Shown here piece by piece: positions 20,901 to 32,118 of a DNA stretch of 64,000 bases. The position numbers and the translations under genes are program-made. Below the pieces are notes generated by a model that made no database searches, was not told the DNA's origin, and was given only the letters and a program-made list of their open reading frames with translations. How positions within the stretch are numbered: position 1 is the first letter of the stretch; the number at the start of each line of letters is the position of its first letter. Source of the DNA: Candidozyma auris (lineage: Eukaryota > Ascomycota > Pichiomycetes > Serinales > Metschnikowiaceae); the NCBI RefSeq assembly GCF_003013715.1, contig NC_072816.1:1-64000 (forward strand). The letters run 5' to 3'.

Positions 20901-22340
20901 ATGATTCAACTTGGCGACCGAGATATGCCGGAGATTCCCGGCACGAAGTTGGCTGGGGAGGAATTGCACGAGTTAAGGCTCATGCTTGCAGATCTTCTCA
21001 AACGAAGGAATACACTGTTCCCGGGTTCCCAGCCGGTATCTTTCGAAAGGCATCATCTTGAAGTATTAAAAAACAGAGATTACTTTGTCTGCGAGAAATC
21101 TGATGGATTACGATGTTTACTATTTCTTGTTCATGACCCTGCTCGTGGAGAAGGTGTCTTCCTAGTCACAAGAGAAAATGAGTTCTATCATATACCTGGC
21201 ATACACTTTCCATCCCAAGTAAATGAAGAAAATGGCGAAACTTTTCATCATGGAACACTTCTAGATGGTGAGCTTGTTCTAGAAACAAAGAATGTTCTGG
21301 AGCCGTTCCTTCGATACTGTATCTTTGACGCTTTAGTCGTGAACGAGAAAGATGTGACCAACAGGCCACTACCTAAGCGCTTGGGCTACATCACAGAGCA
21401 TGTCATGAAACCATTCGACAGCTTCAAAGCTCGGCATCCTGAAATTGTCAACAGTGCAGACTTTCCCTTCAAGGTGAGTTTCAAAATGATGAAGCTGTCG
21501 TATAGGGCCAATGTGGTCTTGGCGATGCAAGACCAACTATTCCACGAATCTGATGGTCTTATTTTCACTTGTGCAGAGACACCATATATTTTCGGCACGG
21601 ATGCCACATTACTAAAATGGAAACCCGCTCATGAGAACACTATTGACTTCAAGATGAGCATGGTTTTCAAAAGTTTCCAGGACCCTGACATGGATCCTCG
21701 TGACCCGGACTCAACATATACAGACTACGACAGCAAGCCTGAACAGTTCAAGTTGAGTGTGTGGAAAGGTGGAAAAGAATATGAAGAATTCGCTGAGCTT
21801 GACATGCCAGAAGAAGATTGGGAGCAACTCAAGGAGCTCAATGAACCTTTACAAGGACGCATCATCGAATGTCGTAAAAATATCGACAATCCGCCATACT
21901 GGGAAATGCTCAGATTCCGTAATGACAAATCCAATGGTAACCATTACACCATTGTGGAAAAGATTCTCCATAGTATAGCGGATGGAGTCACAGAACAGGA
22001 GCTCAAGGCTGCTTGCCCATCAATAGAAAAAGCCTGGAAACAGAGGGAGTTCGAACGGGCGCAAAAGGCCAAGCAGGGCCAACATCATCCACCAGCACCA
22101 ACATCACAGCATCATCAGCATCATAGCAGCGTGCATCACCAACACCAGACGGGTCCACAGCCAAATCTCAAGTCAATATCACCGCGAACGCTGCCTCAGC
22201 AACAGAAGCGTCGTCCGTCTGAGACTGAGAACTCTGTGCCACGAAAGGTTCAAAAGAATAACAATGTGACTAATTCCGACGAAGCGAAGATGCTACAAGA
22301 CATGATGCCAGATTACGAGGAGGAAAGTGATCTGGAGTGA
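20901..22340 (+). CDS. CEG1: mRNA capping enzyme, guanylyltransferase subunit
   Basis: Transfers GMP from GTP to the 5' diphosphate end of nascent RNA polymerase II transcripts; pairs with the RNA triphosphatase Cet1. Covalent nucleotidyltransferase motif I is EKSDGLR, placing the catalytic lysine at residue 66. Later motifs are visible: [51 protein letters not shown], and the OB-fold C-part GRIIECRK ... [15 protein letters not shown]. The last 90 residues are low-complexity, rich in His, Gln and Pro, and end acidic. 479 residues versus about 460 in S. cerevisiae (Candida name CGT1). Intact frame; start ATG at 20901 gives a conserved N-terminus. Confidence 0.95.
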   Translation: MIQLGDRDMPEIPGTKLAGEELHELRLMLADLLKRRNTLFPGSQPVSFERHHLEVLKNRDYFVCEKSDGLRCLLFLVHDPARGEGVFLVTRENEFYHIPGIHFPSQVNEENGETFHHGTLLDGELVLETKNVLEPFLRYCIFDALVVNEKDVTNRPLPKRLGYITEHVMKPFDSFKARHPEIVNSADFPFKVSFKMMKLSYRANVVLAMQDQLFHESDGLIFTCAETPYIFGTDATLLKWKPAHENTIDFKMSMVFKSFQDPDMDPRDPDSTYTDYDSKPEQFKLSVWKGGKEYEEFAELDMPEEDWEQLKELNEPLQGRIIECRKNIDNPPYWEMLRFRNDKSNGNHYTIVEKILHSIADGVTEQELKAACPSIEKAWKQREFERAQKAKQGQHHPPAPTSQHHQHHSSVHHQHQTGPQPNLKSISPRTLPQQQKRRPSETENSVPRKVQKNNNVTNSDEAKMLQDMMPDYEEESDLE

Positions 22341-22405
22341 AGAAAAAGAGGAATTGGGTAAATGTATTAGTGTGTTATTATGTACAGTATAGAATGTTGA
22401 TTCAG

Positions 22406-22795
22406 CTATCGTTCAAGCTGGATGTTGTTGCCAAATTTAGCATATAGGTCTTTCTTGTACAGCGCAAGGTGGTCTTCGATCACTTCGATTTGGTCTTTCA
22501 ACTCGGAAATCTGTGTGTCCAACGTCTCGTTCTGCTTGTTTATAGCTTCAATAGCAGCCTCAGCTTTCAAAAACACAAAGGCGTCGCCGATTTTGTACTG
22601 GATCTTCTCATCCTCATCTAGAAGCTCGATTTCCATGGCCAAATCTTCAATGTACTCCTTCTCGGATTTGAGTTTCTCAAGGCGTTCTGTGAGCGCATCT
22701 TTTTTGTAAATAAGCGAGGAAAATTTATTAATTTTCTGCTGGTCCTCCCATAACACCTCCACGGAGTTTTGCTGGCCAGAAGGGAGAAGCTCCAT
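22406..22795 (-). CDS. GIM3: Prefoldin subunit 4
   Basis: Subunit of the six-part prefoldin/GimC co-chaperone that passes unfolded actin and tubulin to CCT in the cytosol. The chosen start gives MELLPSGQQNSVEVLWEDQQ, matching the opening of yeast Gim3; a longer open frame to 22900 adds an unrelated leader and is not supported. The protein is 129 residues, the same length as Gim3, with two coiled-coil helices flanking the beta-hairpin (DEDEKIQYKIGDAFVFL) and the typical end LYAKFGNNIQLER. It is convergent with CEG1, 65 bases apart. Confidence 0.95.
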   Translation of the reverse strand: MELLPSGQQNSVEVLWEDQQKINKFSSLIYKKDALTERLEKLKSEKEYIEDLAMEIELLDEDEKIQYKIGDAFVFLKAEAAIEAINKQNETLDTQISELKDQIEVIEDHLALYKKDLYAKFGNNIQLER

Positions 22796-23269
22796 GGTGT
22801 AGTATCGAGATAGTAGTATGAGGGAGCTTAAGTTAAGTACGTGATACGCTTTATATGCAAGTCGTAGTCTTGGGTACTTTTCAGCTCCTCCAATTTGCAA
22901 GCTTTCACAGACAATTCGAATAGGGGATGGGTTTCTCGTTTAGTTTCATTATTTGGCTTTCTGTGCTATATTTTTGTCCTTTTCGAGACCCATGGTAGAG
23001 ATTTTCATGAGGCTGGGTTTTCAAAAAGGCACAGAATTTCAAGGGAATAGAATTTCGTGGGCAAAATATAAAGTTGATACAAGGCTTCACTGAATAATAT
23101 GAAAAGCTGCAAAGTAAAAACGAGGCTTATTTTCTGTAATAGTTTGTGTGATTAAAAGTACCCCTCGAAATTCAACGCCAGTGGTGTATTATTTTGCAGC
23201 AATTATGCACAATGGGCATCAACGATAACCGATCAAAATTTAACTTGATATTTCCAAGCACATATTACC

Positions 23270-23494
23270 ATGGAATTTCATAATAAGGGCCACGGGGAGT
23301 TTACTAATAACATTTTCAAAGGGAAAATATTTGGCAATGGGCCCTCCGTCAGCCACACTCCCAAACGAGTATTGTACTTGATCAACAAGTTTGTAAAGCT
23401 TGAAGCACTTACCTGGTTATTAGCTGTCATTATAAACCTGATAATCCGTGTGGCATATACGGGCAGAGACGTGCTATACTTCATAGAATCCTAG
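23270..23494 (+). CDS. Hypothetical small membrane protein, 74 residues
   Basis: Short intact frame with ATG start. The N-terminal 35 residues are polar and basic (MEFHNKGHGEFTNNIFKG), then follow a basic segment (TPKRVLYLINKFVK) and one likely transmembrane helix (LTWLLAVIINLIIRVAY) and a short tail. The layout suits a real small tail-anchored or single-pass protein, but I do not recognise a family and chance cannot be excluded at this length. Confidence 0.35.
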   Translation: MEFHNKGHGEFTNNIFKGKIFGNGPSVSHTPKRVLYLINKFVKLEALTWLLAVIINLIIRVAYTGRDVLYFIES

Positions 23495-23738
23495 GAAAGG
23501 TTGAACAAGTGACGACTACATCTCATTCTAAAAAATTGTAACTTACCAGTTTCCTTGTCCAAGCCCTATCGGGCAGTTCAGGAGTCCACGCCTTTCCCTC
23601 TTATATGAATCTAAGGGTGCTCAACATCACGAAATTTAATTGCAAATAAATATATTTCCCTAAACAGTACAAGAAAATGGAATATACCCTGTTCGTAAGT
23701 TCACGTGAAATGAATGGCTCCAAAACATCTCCTTGATT

Positions 23739-24010
23739 TCAACTCTTCGTCGGCTCCATGGAAGCATCGTCAACAAAATCCAAAGTTTCATTACGTGGCG
23801 ATCCATCTGAAGGCGACTCGTAAACCGAAATAGCCTTTTCTGTATCAATTGGTGGAGAATTCTCCATCTCGACTAGAGGAAATTTCTCTACCAGACTTGG
23901 AGGAGGTTGAAGGTAGAGCACTGATAATGAAAGTCCACTAACCAGCCTCATTATCTTATTCCCTAGATAGTTCTCATGAACATCTAGATAGACCTGAAAA
24001 TGAAACTCGA
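23739..24010 (-). pseudogene. Possible gene fragment with acidic tail
   Basis: A reading frame of about 90 codons is open from 24010 down to the stop at 23739, but the first ATG lies in its middle (23951). The content is protein-like: FQVYLDVHENYLGNKIM, then PPPSLVEKFPLVEMENSPP and an acidic end. A TTTTCAG directly before GTCTATCTAG could be a 3' splice site, so it may be the second exon of an intron-bearing gene, or a decayed gene. No family recognised. Confidence 0.25.
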
Positions 24011-24349
24011 AAATTCGTCGTTAAAAAATTTATTCGAAACTACCCCAAAAAGTTTATACAATATAAGAGCAGCGCCCACGATTATTAGTTATTTTCTCAT
24101 TTTATAGGTTTCTTTAAGAGCGTACAAGTATCTACTTCATCAAATAAGTCAAACTTGCAAGCTAGCACCATTTCTAGAACCCACGCGGCCAGATAACGTT
24201 TTCAGAAAACAAGTTGGTTTTTTGGAACCATTATCATACTTTCGACGACTGGCACATTTCTAGCACGCAGTCGCTACATTCAAATTTCGGACTTTACACC
24301 ACTCGTCCATTATATCACCAGGTTTTAAATTATTTATCAAATATTTCTC

Positions 24350-24760
24350 GATGTCGCCGACACTATATATGCCCCATATTTATCAATGCCAAAATGTTGA
24401 ACTTCTCTTTTTCAGGGTCTCCTCATGCTGATTGTATGCCGCCGGTATTGCTGCGTTCTTCAGTTCTTGACACTTGGAACAACGTATGTGCGGTCAGTCA
24501 TTTGACGAACCGGTGGAGGCACCAGTCACCAAAGGCTTTAAATGGCCCACATACAAAGTGCTTGTTTGTATGTCGAATTATCCATGCTAGTCAGTTGTGT
24601 GCAAGCAGTCTGTTGGATAAGGAATCTGCTACGCCGCTTGCTAGCAGCAGTGACCGCATGAAAATCAATTCATGTCGAGCTTTCCCCACGTGGATACTTT
24701 ACCAGGCAGTTTCAACCCGGGCAAGTTTTGCAATTCGAACGAACAATTGATGGTCAATTG
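24350..24760 (+). pseudogene. Possible decayed gene
   Basis: Protein-like pieces occur in different + frames: QSFDEPVEAPVTKGFKWPTY (near 24495), LDKESATPLASSSDRMK (near 24613) and SSFPHVDTLPGSFNPGKF (near 24675) ending in a stop near 24750. A 178-codon open frame crosses the area but reads as low-quality sequence. The pieces suggest a broken gene; I cannot name it. Confidence 0.25.
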
Positions 24761-25050
24761 AGAGCCTATTTGGAACCAGAGATAATAAAGAAACGTTGTA
24801 TCACAACATGTAGAGATAGGTGAACAATACTGTCTGAAGTGGCTGATATAGGGTTTCATTCGACTTTCTACAAATCCTCATGGAGATGCCTACTTCTTAT
24901 GCTCTACAGGCCAATGGACTATGCGTTTGTTCATACGCAATACATTCGAGCCTGGCGTTGTATAATGCTACTAGATTAGACTTTCACCAAAATCAATAAA
25001 CAATAGCGCTCTAACACATCTATGAGGCACTAGTCATGCTATATAAATCT

Positions 25051-26274
25051 TCAAAACCACGGAAGCTTAGTATTATTCTCCCAGATCATCGCTCCACTCT
25101 TCAATTTCTTGTCATCTTCCTCGTTGTTGTACATGACGGCACTTCTAGAGGAATTTTCTAAATGTAAGGCGGCGCCAAACTTCTTCTCGAGGTCAAGCTG
25201 GGCCTGCTCAGAGAGCTCAGACTCCCACACCACCAATGTCGTGAAATTCTTCAAGGGCTCCTCCTCGTGGGGCAGCTCCAAGTAGCCTTTGGCAAGCTCA
25301 AGGAGTTGCAATGCATATGTATCTCTATCAAAGTCTGGCGTGTTCACATGGATTTTGAGCACGGTGGCATGGTTGTGATACTTCTGCTCATCTTTGCAGT
25401 AGTCGAAGTCGTAAGTCCACACGATAAACCCAATGTGTTTTCCAGAAGATGGACAGTCCAAGCGCAAACCAAAGTACTTTGGCTCGACTTTTTGGAATTC
25501 GCTGGCAATGTGCTCGTACGAGTCGGTCCACACATTGACTTGAGCGTTTTTGTCGCCGAAAAGCCTCGTAGAAAGGAACTTTGCCCGCAAGTGGAACCAG
25601 TCCGCAAAATCTGCGGTAGGAACCACAGAGATTCTCTCAATGCCGTCATATTTAACCTTAGCGGTCATTTCTGAAGCAAAGTGGTCTCTGTAGAGTGCAA
25701 AAAGATATTCAAAGCCGTGGTATGGAACCAAGGAGGCACCTGCGGGAAGCTGGACGGGTTGCTTTGATCCTCGGAGCGGAATTTTGGCAATCGGTACGGC
25801 GAACGATTTGAAGCCGTGGTTGGCGTAGTACTCACCGATTTCAGAGTATAAGAATGTGAAGCCATCTGTGCCCAAGTAATCGGTCTGCTTCATCACCTCC
25901 ATGAACTTCCTCACCATCATCGCAGCAAACCCGTTGCCTCGATATTCTGGGTATGTATAAACGGCACCGATACACCCGCTCAACACGGGGATCTTTACGA
26001 CTTGGCCATTGTCGTTTTTGAAACGCCATGCCTGGCGAATTAGCACCTCCATTGAGCTCACCACGGTATCTGTGTCTTTCTTTTTCAATGCAAAAACACA
26101 GAGCCTATTGATGTCCAGCGAGGTGATCTTTGCCTTGGAAAGCAAGAACTCTCTTTCCACGTACTCTTCCTCGGGCAAGAGATTTTTCCATGCTTGAGCG
26201 TTTTTAGCTCTTGTTTCGTTGATAGAACGCAGATCAGTCAATCTGTCGAGATAAAACTCTTCTGAGTGAGGCAT
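25051..26274 (-). CDS. LYC1: Lysine N-acetyltransferase, Lyc1-like (GNAT)
   Basis: Resembles Yarrowia Lyc1, the lysine N6-acetyltransferase that begins lysine catabolism through N6-acetyl-lysine, using acetyl-CoA. The GNAT core lies in residues 60-160: LSGCIGAVYTYPEYRGNGFAAMMV contains the R-G-N-G-F-A acetyl-CoA loop, and DYLGTDGFTFLYSEIGEYYANHGF follows. The C-terminal half (DFADWFHLRAKFLS, IGFIVWTYDFD) is the fungal-specific extension. 407 intact residues. Many yeast genomes carry LYC1 paralogues, so substrate specificity is by family only. Confidence 0.8.
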   Translation of the reverse strand: MPHSEEFYLDRLTDLRSINETRAKNAQAWKNLLPEEEYVEREFLLSKAKITSLDINRLCVFALKKKDTDTVVSSMEVLIRQAWRFKNDNGQVVKIPVLSGCIGAVYTYPEYRGNGFAAMMVRKFMEVMKQTDYLGTDGFTFLYSEIGEYYANHGFKSFAVPIAKIPLRGSKQPVQLPAGASLVPYHGFEYLFALYRDHFASEMTAKVKYDGIERISVVPTADFADWFHLRAKFLSTRLFGDKNAQVNVWTDSYEHIASEFQKVEPKYFGLRLDCPSSGKHIGFIVWTYDFDYCKDEQKYHNHATVLKIHVNTPDFDRDTYALQLLELAKGYLELPHEEEPLKNFTTLVVWESELSEQAQLDLEKKFGAALHLENSSRSAVMYNNEEDDKKLKSGAMIWENNTKLPWF

Positions 26275-27024
26275 AATGGGGCGCTGTTTGCTGTCAACAA
26301 AGTAGTTGATAAATGAGTGACAGGTAATAGGTATAAATAAGAAATTGGATGATCACGATGTGGGAGGAGATAAACTCGAGGGTTATCGCATATCGTTTAC
26401 TCTAACGGCAGGCTGTAGAGACTGATGACATCTAACGGGAAGAGGGCGCGAAGAGATCGTGGCCCAATGCGGTAGGAAGCGCACCTTGGTATGCGAGGGG
26501 CGGTTATCGACGGCTACCTGTCACCAAATTACATAGTGAGGGCCCATAACTCCCCACAGTCACTCGCGCTAGTCACTGGCGGAATCAGTTACGGCGATCG
26601 CATTCCTCAAGGCGAGAATGTGGTAGTTTGCAGGTGGAGAGTATATCAAAGGTATATAGTTTCAGAATAGGGGTCCCTCGGTATGTGCCGATTGGTCATT
26701 TGAGGTCCGTATGCAGCCGAAATGGCAGTGTACTTATCTATGGTCAGCGCAATTCTGTTAGCATAGTCGAATCTCTTCACTTGGATCAAGCATCAGCAGG
26801 TTACTGTCTTTAAGCTGCCGCGGGACTCATCAGCGGGAGTGAAACGCGATCCTGTCCATCTGGAAATATTTGCGCCCAAATAAAAATTAAACTCGTACAA
26901 CGTGGGGAGCAGAATGGGGAGAAGTAGTCGCAGATCACCATTGACTTCCCGAGGTGGAATTGAAACTGCAACAGATATTACAATAAAAATCTCTTCGTCA
27001 AACTTTTTTGTTAATGCCTCGGAG
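26275..27024. other. Intergenic upstream of LYC1
   Basis: 750 bases holding the LYC1 promoter and the 3' flank of the next gene. I see no RNA gene or repeat. Confidence 0.4.
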
Positions 27025-28265
27025 TTACTCGTAGTCTTCGGCGAAAGCGTCTCTCATGCTGTTCACCTCATCATGAATGTTTCTTGTGTTGCTGTTGTAC
27101 AATCTCAACACGATATCGTCATCATCCCACCCCTTGGCAATGTATTCGTCGATCTTGGTCAGCGCAGCGACCAACTTATTGTGGTAGGACTCGTATTCGT
27201 CGATCAACTCGTCAGTAAATTGTGGAATTTTGGAGTTCTGCAAAAGCGCCTCGCCTTCTTCCACCTGGAAAATGTTGATCACAAGACTTACTACAGAAAG
27301 CAACTTTTGCACTTCTGTCTTGTACTTCTTCGACAAGTCGTTGAGATTGACGGGATTCGTGCAAAGGCGCTTCAGAGAGGCACGCAAGTGATACCTGATA
27401 GGGTCGGCTTCAATTCGGTGGCAGAGATCGAAGATCCAGTGCAAGTCGTAGTTAGGGCCTTCGGGAAAGGGTATCAATTTTGAGTAGGGGGAGTCAGCGA
27501 GAATATCAAGCAGCTTTCTTACAAGGGAGTACTTGGAAGTGCCACTTGGGTATCGAGACCAGACCACATCAAGCAACTCGGCTGGGGGATCAGGAACAGA
27601 GAAAACTTGTCAATGAGCAGTTCGCTCATATCCAAGTTAGGCACTCTAAGCTTCCAGAGTATACCCTTGATGTTTGCCCAGTGAACAAACGACTTGAGCG
27701 CCACAATCACTTCTGGCAGCAGCAAAGCCTTTGCTCCGTAAAACTGCTCCACGTAGTCTCTCATGTACGGATCGTCGAGCTTGTTGCCAATATGGTGGTC
27801 CGTATGAAAAAAGCTCAACTTGGCACAGTACAAGAGTATGTACCCCCACTGCAAATGTTGATCTGTGACGCCCTTTGCAAACTCCAAAGCTTTCTTTCTC
27901 ATTTCCATGTCATAATTGAATTTCAGCTGCTTGTATGGGATCACCGACGAGTGTTCTTCCTCATACCAGCCTCTGCGCTCAATCTCCCCTGCGACACCCA
28001 CCACCGTCAAGCAAACGTCTTGAAAATCTGCGAATAGCCGAGTGTCTATACTCTCAAGAATCGAAAACGCCAGAATCGTCGCAAGCGACTCACTCAAGTC
28101 CTGGGGGTAAATCACCAAGTGCTTGTCTTCTTCCTGGACTCTCTGGAAAGCGTCGTTGACATATTTGAATTTTCTTCCCTTCTTGTTGATTGCTACCGTC
28201 AGCAAGCCTTCAGCACGTGAGATGATTGTGTCGGCCACGGCTATCAAAGCGTCTGCAGTGGACAT
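27025..28265 (-). CDS. Unrecognised conserved-looking protein (one frame change)
   Basis: I do not recognise the family. The start is taken at the ATG at 28265 (MSTADALIAVADTIISRAEG); the frame is open further upstream but without support. The protein of about 413 residues is soluble, helical and acidic at the end, without signal peptide or membrane segments. Segments that could identify it are IERRGWYEEEHSSVIPYKQL, FHTDHHIGNKLDDPYMRDYV and DLHWIFDLCHRIEADP. The frame changes near 27600 at a TTTTCTCTG context; the downstream frame continues VPDPPAELLDVVWSRYP smoothly, so one lost base is likely. Composition is normal and codon use like the neighbours. Confidence 0.7.
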
Positions 28266-28529
28266 GGCGATTTGGTTTAGTGATAGCGGTGAAAATCGGC
28301 TGCGTGTATACTGATACGAAATGTAAACAGTCGCGATAGTGTTGGAGACAATGTGGAGGGAAGACATGGAGAGGGCACTGATGGTGCATAGATATATTGA
28401 AAATTTCGAAATGGAAACTTGGCAATAAACCCAATTTAGTGGGAATGGTTTTCATCCTGTGTAGCCTTTGGTACATTTTGTCATTGGAGAGTACTATGAG
28501 GGTGGAGGTAATCTATGGGTTGAGGAAAG

Positions 28530-28541
28530 TTTTCGCAGCCA
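28530..28541 (+). promoter_or_regulatory. Recurrent intergenic 12-mer TTTTCGCAGCCA
   Basis: Exact copy, 265 bases upstream of the start of the unrecognised minus-strand gene at 28265. Confidence 0.5.
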
Positions 28542-29784
28542 CCCAGTAGACGGAATCCACTTACTATGCAAAGGTGACAGAGACTGATATTACTGGGCGT
28601 AGAATTGGACAGTTGAAGGGCAGTCGTTTTAGTTTTTATCTGAAACGAAATTCTGTGAATATTTTGAGTTTTCAAGAGATGAGTAACTTTGTGTTGTTTC
28701 CTAGGTAGACAAGGTCAATAGTACATCTGTGCTGCTTAAGTTGCTTAAATACATTTTGGCAGTAAGCAATGTCTATATAATCATAAAAGTTTGAGTAAGC
28801 ATGTTCATCCGTTTCCTTCCTTCAAGAGGCAATACTTCATGGGATAGCCTTTGCTTATTCTGTTGAGCAACGACACCAAGCAGAGTGACACCTTCAGATT
28901 ATATTCAACTGAAGTAAAATCTCTAATTAAGCATACAAGAGCCGTGTTATTAAGCCGTATCCGCCCATGGTGCTCCTCTAAAATGATAACCTACTTCCGG
29001 TTTAACACCTACGTTAGTCAGCAACAAGAGGGGCCAAGCTTACTAATCTATAACCAAATCTGCTTGACATGTTAGTAAAATCTGTTTTGGACGGGTTGCA
29101 TGGCAGAGATAGGAGTCGCTTCAGCACCAACGCCTATACCAAATAAGCCTGGGTTACACAAAAATGTGAGCGACAGTATCGTATTTTCTATTGCTACGAT
29201 GCCATCCATAGGAAACACAGAGCTTGCCGCTCTTTTCGCTTTTGTCGTTAGTGTCTTGTGGAGTTTAGAAAACAGGATTCTTTAAAAGTGCCCAGAAGTT
29301 ACACAAAACAGTTGGTGACAGCTCCAAGTGACAGTTCTTCATGAGATGCTGAAAATTCCAACAGGTAAAAGTGTCTACGATTCTCTTAATAGTGTGTTAT
29401 TTTATTATGGTGATTGTGTCACGGTTTTTTGGAGGCATCCGTTGAAGACAGGCTTGGCTGAAGAGACCGTAACTATAATACAGCTTTAGCTTCAATTCAA
29501 GGTTGGATGGGTTCATATGTGCGTCATTCTGATTTAGGCAATTACTGACCCTACAGGCATTTTAAGCTTTGGCCATAGCCGAAGTTTAAAGGTTGATCTG
29601 TTGATGATCTATTTGGATCGGAACACTGCTTGACAACAGAATGGCCAGAGTGATGTGGATTTACAATTGGATTATGTGAAGTGGATAGACTTCCGAGGGT
29701 TGTATCATGACTTTGTTGAACAGGCAATGGTAAAGTCTTGTAGGCCACCGAGAATGAAGACTAAAGGAAGACCCCAGTTGAAGC

Positions 29785-29860
29785 AATTTATGAAGGAAAT
29801 ATATTTCATGAAATCAGAGGCGATCTAGTATGTATTTCATGGAATCAGAGGCGATCTACT
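29785..29860 (+). repeat. Short direct repeat
   Basis: Two near-identical copies of about 24 bases, TTTCATGRAATCAGAGGCGATCTA, about 31 bases apart. No gene association. Confidence 0.6.
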
Positions 29861-31503
29861 CATAACCTCAGTCTGGGAGCCACATATTGGTTTCTATTAT
29901 TTACTGGCAGCCTTCATAATTTTCAGCAGCCTACAACGCAACTTCAATAGACCACTGGAACATTGAAAGCATTCAAGAACAAAGAAACAAACAAAGAGGC
30001 AAAAGATAGAAAAATAAAAGTGGACCTTCACAACAAAGGGAAAAGTCAAACCTTAATGTGTGCCTAGTGTCAGTCTTGGTCTCCAAAACTACTAAATCAA
30101 ACATCCTCAACTGAAAACCACTTCCACATCCTACATGCCAACTTTTTCCCGACTCGTAAATTGCTTTTCCAGCCCACGGGCCGAGATAGTATTTCGTTAA
30201 TTTTTTTTTTTTTTTTTCTTTCCTTATTTTTAGTCTCCCACTCGGGTGGTCCTACACCTCCTCCATGTTGCACCCATTCCACGCCGCAGCCAGCACACTG
30301 TCACCCCTATTCCGTCAAGTCTTGGCAGCCTTGCAAATCACCTACACTTTACTTTTGGAAAAAAGAGAAAATGGATGCAAACTTTGAATGTGGCATTGTC
30401 GTTGGAGGTTAACAAGGTGACCTTCCGGAGAACGTTTACCTAATGGGGTTAGTGATCCCCGGCACAGTGGTCCCCTGTACAGTACATGAATCGTCGTCGT
30501 AGCTTAGCGTCGACAGCCAAAAGTCGTCTTTGACATGATGTCTTTGTTCCATTGTCTGTGGGAGCTGCCATTTGCAAGTTCCGTTGTGTTTCTTTCTTTT
30601 TGCGTAGGCCTTTTTTTTTTTCTTTATTATTTTTTTTTTTTTTTTCTTTCTAAAAATTTCGCAGCCGATATGTCCACCTCCGGTATCTCCAGTGCATTGC
30701 AACTTCTCGCCCCATAAGATGGCGAGCTCACGTACTTTTCTGATATTTGCTGGGGGGATGTGCTTCGGTTGTCATATTATCTGGTTGGTTTTCATGACCC
30801 GCTTGTTTGCTTTCAACACCTCCTTTTTCACTCTTCTTTTGGCTCTTGCCTGTTCCTTTTCTCCTTTTTCTTCCCCGTGTATTCTCCGTATGCGGCCAGT
30901 GGCACCATTTACGACGACATAATGTTCTCAAACGCACGCCAAAAGAGATATACCGGCCCACCCTCGGAACTCGTCCCACACCACTTGGAGCACTTACGAG
31001 CTTATTATGTTCGATTATCTGCATCCAGAAATTGAAAACATCAAGGCGGATAGAGCACGAGATGCAGAATCTCGTTAGACATTTGCAGGTGTTGTAGGCA
31101 CAAACTTTTAATGTCGTAGTGTGTGTGGTCACGTGACCTCACCGGGCCTTAACCCCCGGTGGGTGCCGTGCTGTCAAACGGAACCGGAAAGTCCATTCTT
31201 GTATTCCGACTTCCGAGCTAGAAGCGCCTTTACACAAAAAACGAAACAATCAACTACACTCAACGCTCTTTGCCCTATTATATTACCTGAACCTATATAT
31301 TTCCCACCGTAATTGTACATCCTAAGCTTGAGTGATATGCTCAAGCATGCCGTTTGTAGAGAGTCAAGCATCTAGAGCTTGGCTTCGTCCTTAGTCGCCC
31401 GCGATTCGAGAGGCGCTCATCTATGTTACACCGTAGTTTCGTAAAGCTATGCAGCGATGATTGGCTTAGTCAAGCGAGATTCCGCCTTTTCACCTCGGCC
31501 AAG

Positions 31504-32118
31504 TTAGTTTCTTTCAGCCTGCTTCTTCTGGCGTAACAACTTGATCTTCCTTCTCCTAGCATTAATAAACCAGTTACTCAACTGCTGCTGATTGAGCCCT
31601 GTGGTCATCATCAACTGCGTCTTTTCAAACGAATTGGGGTATGGGTGGTTCAAGTGGTCGTTGAGCCACTTCAACAAAATATACGTAGTTTCCTTGGGCA
31701 AGTTGTTTCTCGTTCTGGCTCTTGTAGCCAAACTGCTTGTTTCTGGCGTCAGCGACTTTGACGAAGGCAGCCCTGGTGACGTGGGCAGCGCAACCAGCGG
31801 GCGGCGCTCGCTGCTCGTCAGGTCCCTGTGCAAAGACAAAGACCCAGAGACTTCGCTTTGGCTCCCGCTTCCTGACGCTGGAGCTGCCACGTATGGGGTA
31901 TATGAAGCGTTGCCATAAGGCGAAGGATGGTAGTGTGGGGGCGAGTTGTACATGTACTGGTACAGGTAAACGGGCATCGCCGCGTATGCTGGGGGAGCAG
32001 GCCCCGTGACAAGGGGTCTCTGGATGGCGAACTGGGGCTGCTGCTGTGGTAAAGCGCCCACGTTCTTGTTGGTGAAGATATCTGAGATTGGAGGTAAAGT
32101 GACTCTGTTGTTCATCAT
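31504..32118 (-). CDS. TOS8: TALE homeobox transcription factor, Tos8/Cup9 type
   Basis: Homeodomain regulator of the TALE (three-residue loop extension) class, related to yeast Tos8 and Cup9. The C-terminal homeodomain spans about residues 134-198: NLPKETTYILLKWLNDHLNH, then PYP in the loop and the recognition helix LSNWFINARRRK. The N-terminal 130 residues are disordered and rich in Pro, Ser, Tyr and Gln. The start is the ATG at 32118 (MMNNRVTLPPISDIF); a longer open frame reaches 32340 without support. 204 residues. The 1.7 kb upstream gap has sixteen TGACA/TGTCA words within 1.05 kb, the core bound by TALE homeodomains, suggesting self-regulation or control by a paralogue. Confidence 0.85.
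   Translation of the reverse strand: MMNNRVTLPPISDIFTNKNVGALPQQQPQFAIQRPLVTGPAPPAYAAMPVYLYQYMYNSPPHYHPSPYGNASYTPYVAAPASGSGSQSEVSGSLSLHRDLTSSERRPLVALPTSPGLPSSKSLTPETSSLATRARTRNNLPKETTYILLKWLNDHLNHPYPNSFEKTQLMMTTGLNQQQLSNWFINARRRKIKLLRQKKQAERN

Larger units (their letters stand above)
22796..25050. other. AT-rich, gene-poor stretch with possible relics
   Basis: About 2.25 kb between GIM3 and LYC1. It holds one small intact frame (23270-23494) and two protein-like but broken stretches, on the minus strand at 23739-24010 and on the plus strand at about 24350-24760. No tRNA, LTR or tandem repeat seen. Confidence 0.4.
28266..31503. other. Gene-poor region of 3.2 kb
   Basis: No credible gene. It contains an exact copy of the recurring 12-mer (28530), an imperfect tandem duplication of about 31 bases around 29790-29860 (TTTCATGRAATCAGAGGCGATCTA), long T runs at 30199-30219 and 30611-30650, the motif variant ATTTCGCAGCCG (30656) and a palindromic TCACGTGA (31129-31136). 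Small overlapping frames at 30690-31040, including one starting MASSRTF, have no family resemblance. Confidence 0.45.

Noticed and set aside
24214..24750. 178-codon frame read as one gene
   Set aside because: Composition is poor (Cys, His and Ser scattered), no family marks, and better protein-like pieces lie in the other frames.
30199..30650. Long T runs as retrotransposon tails
   Set aside because: No reverse transcriptase, target-site duplication or element body lies next to them.
30690..31040. Small gene starting MASSRTF or a spliced form of it
   Set aside because: The frames overlap, no GTATGT donor with branch site was found, and no family matches.
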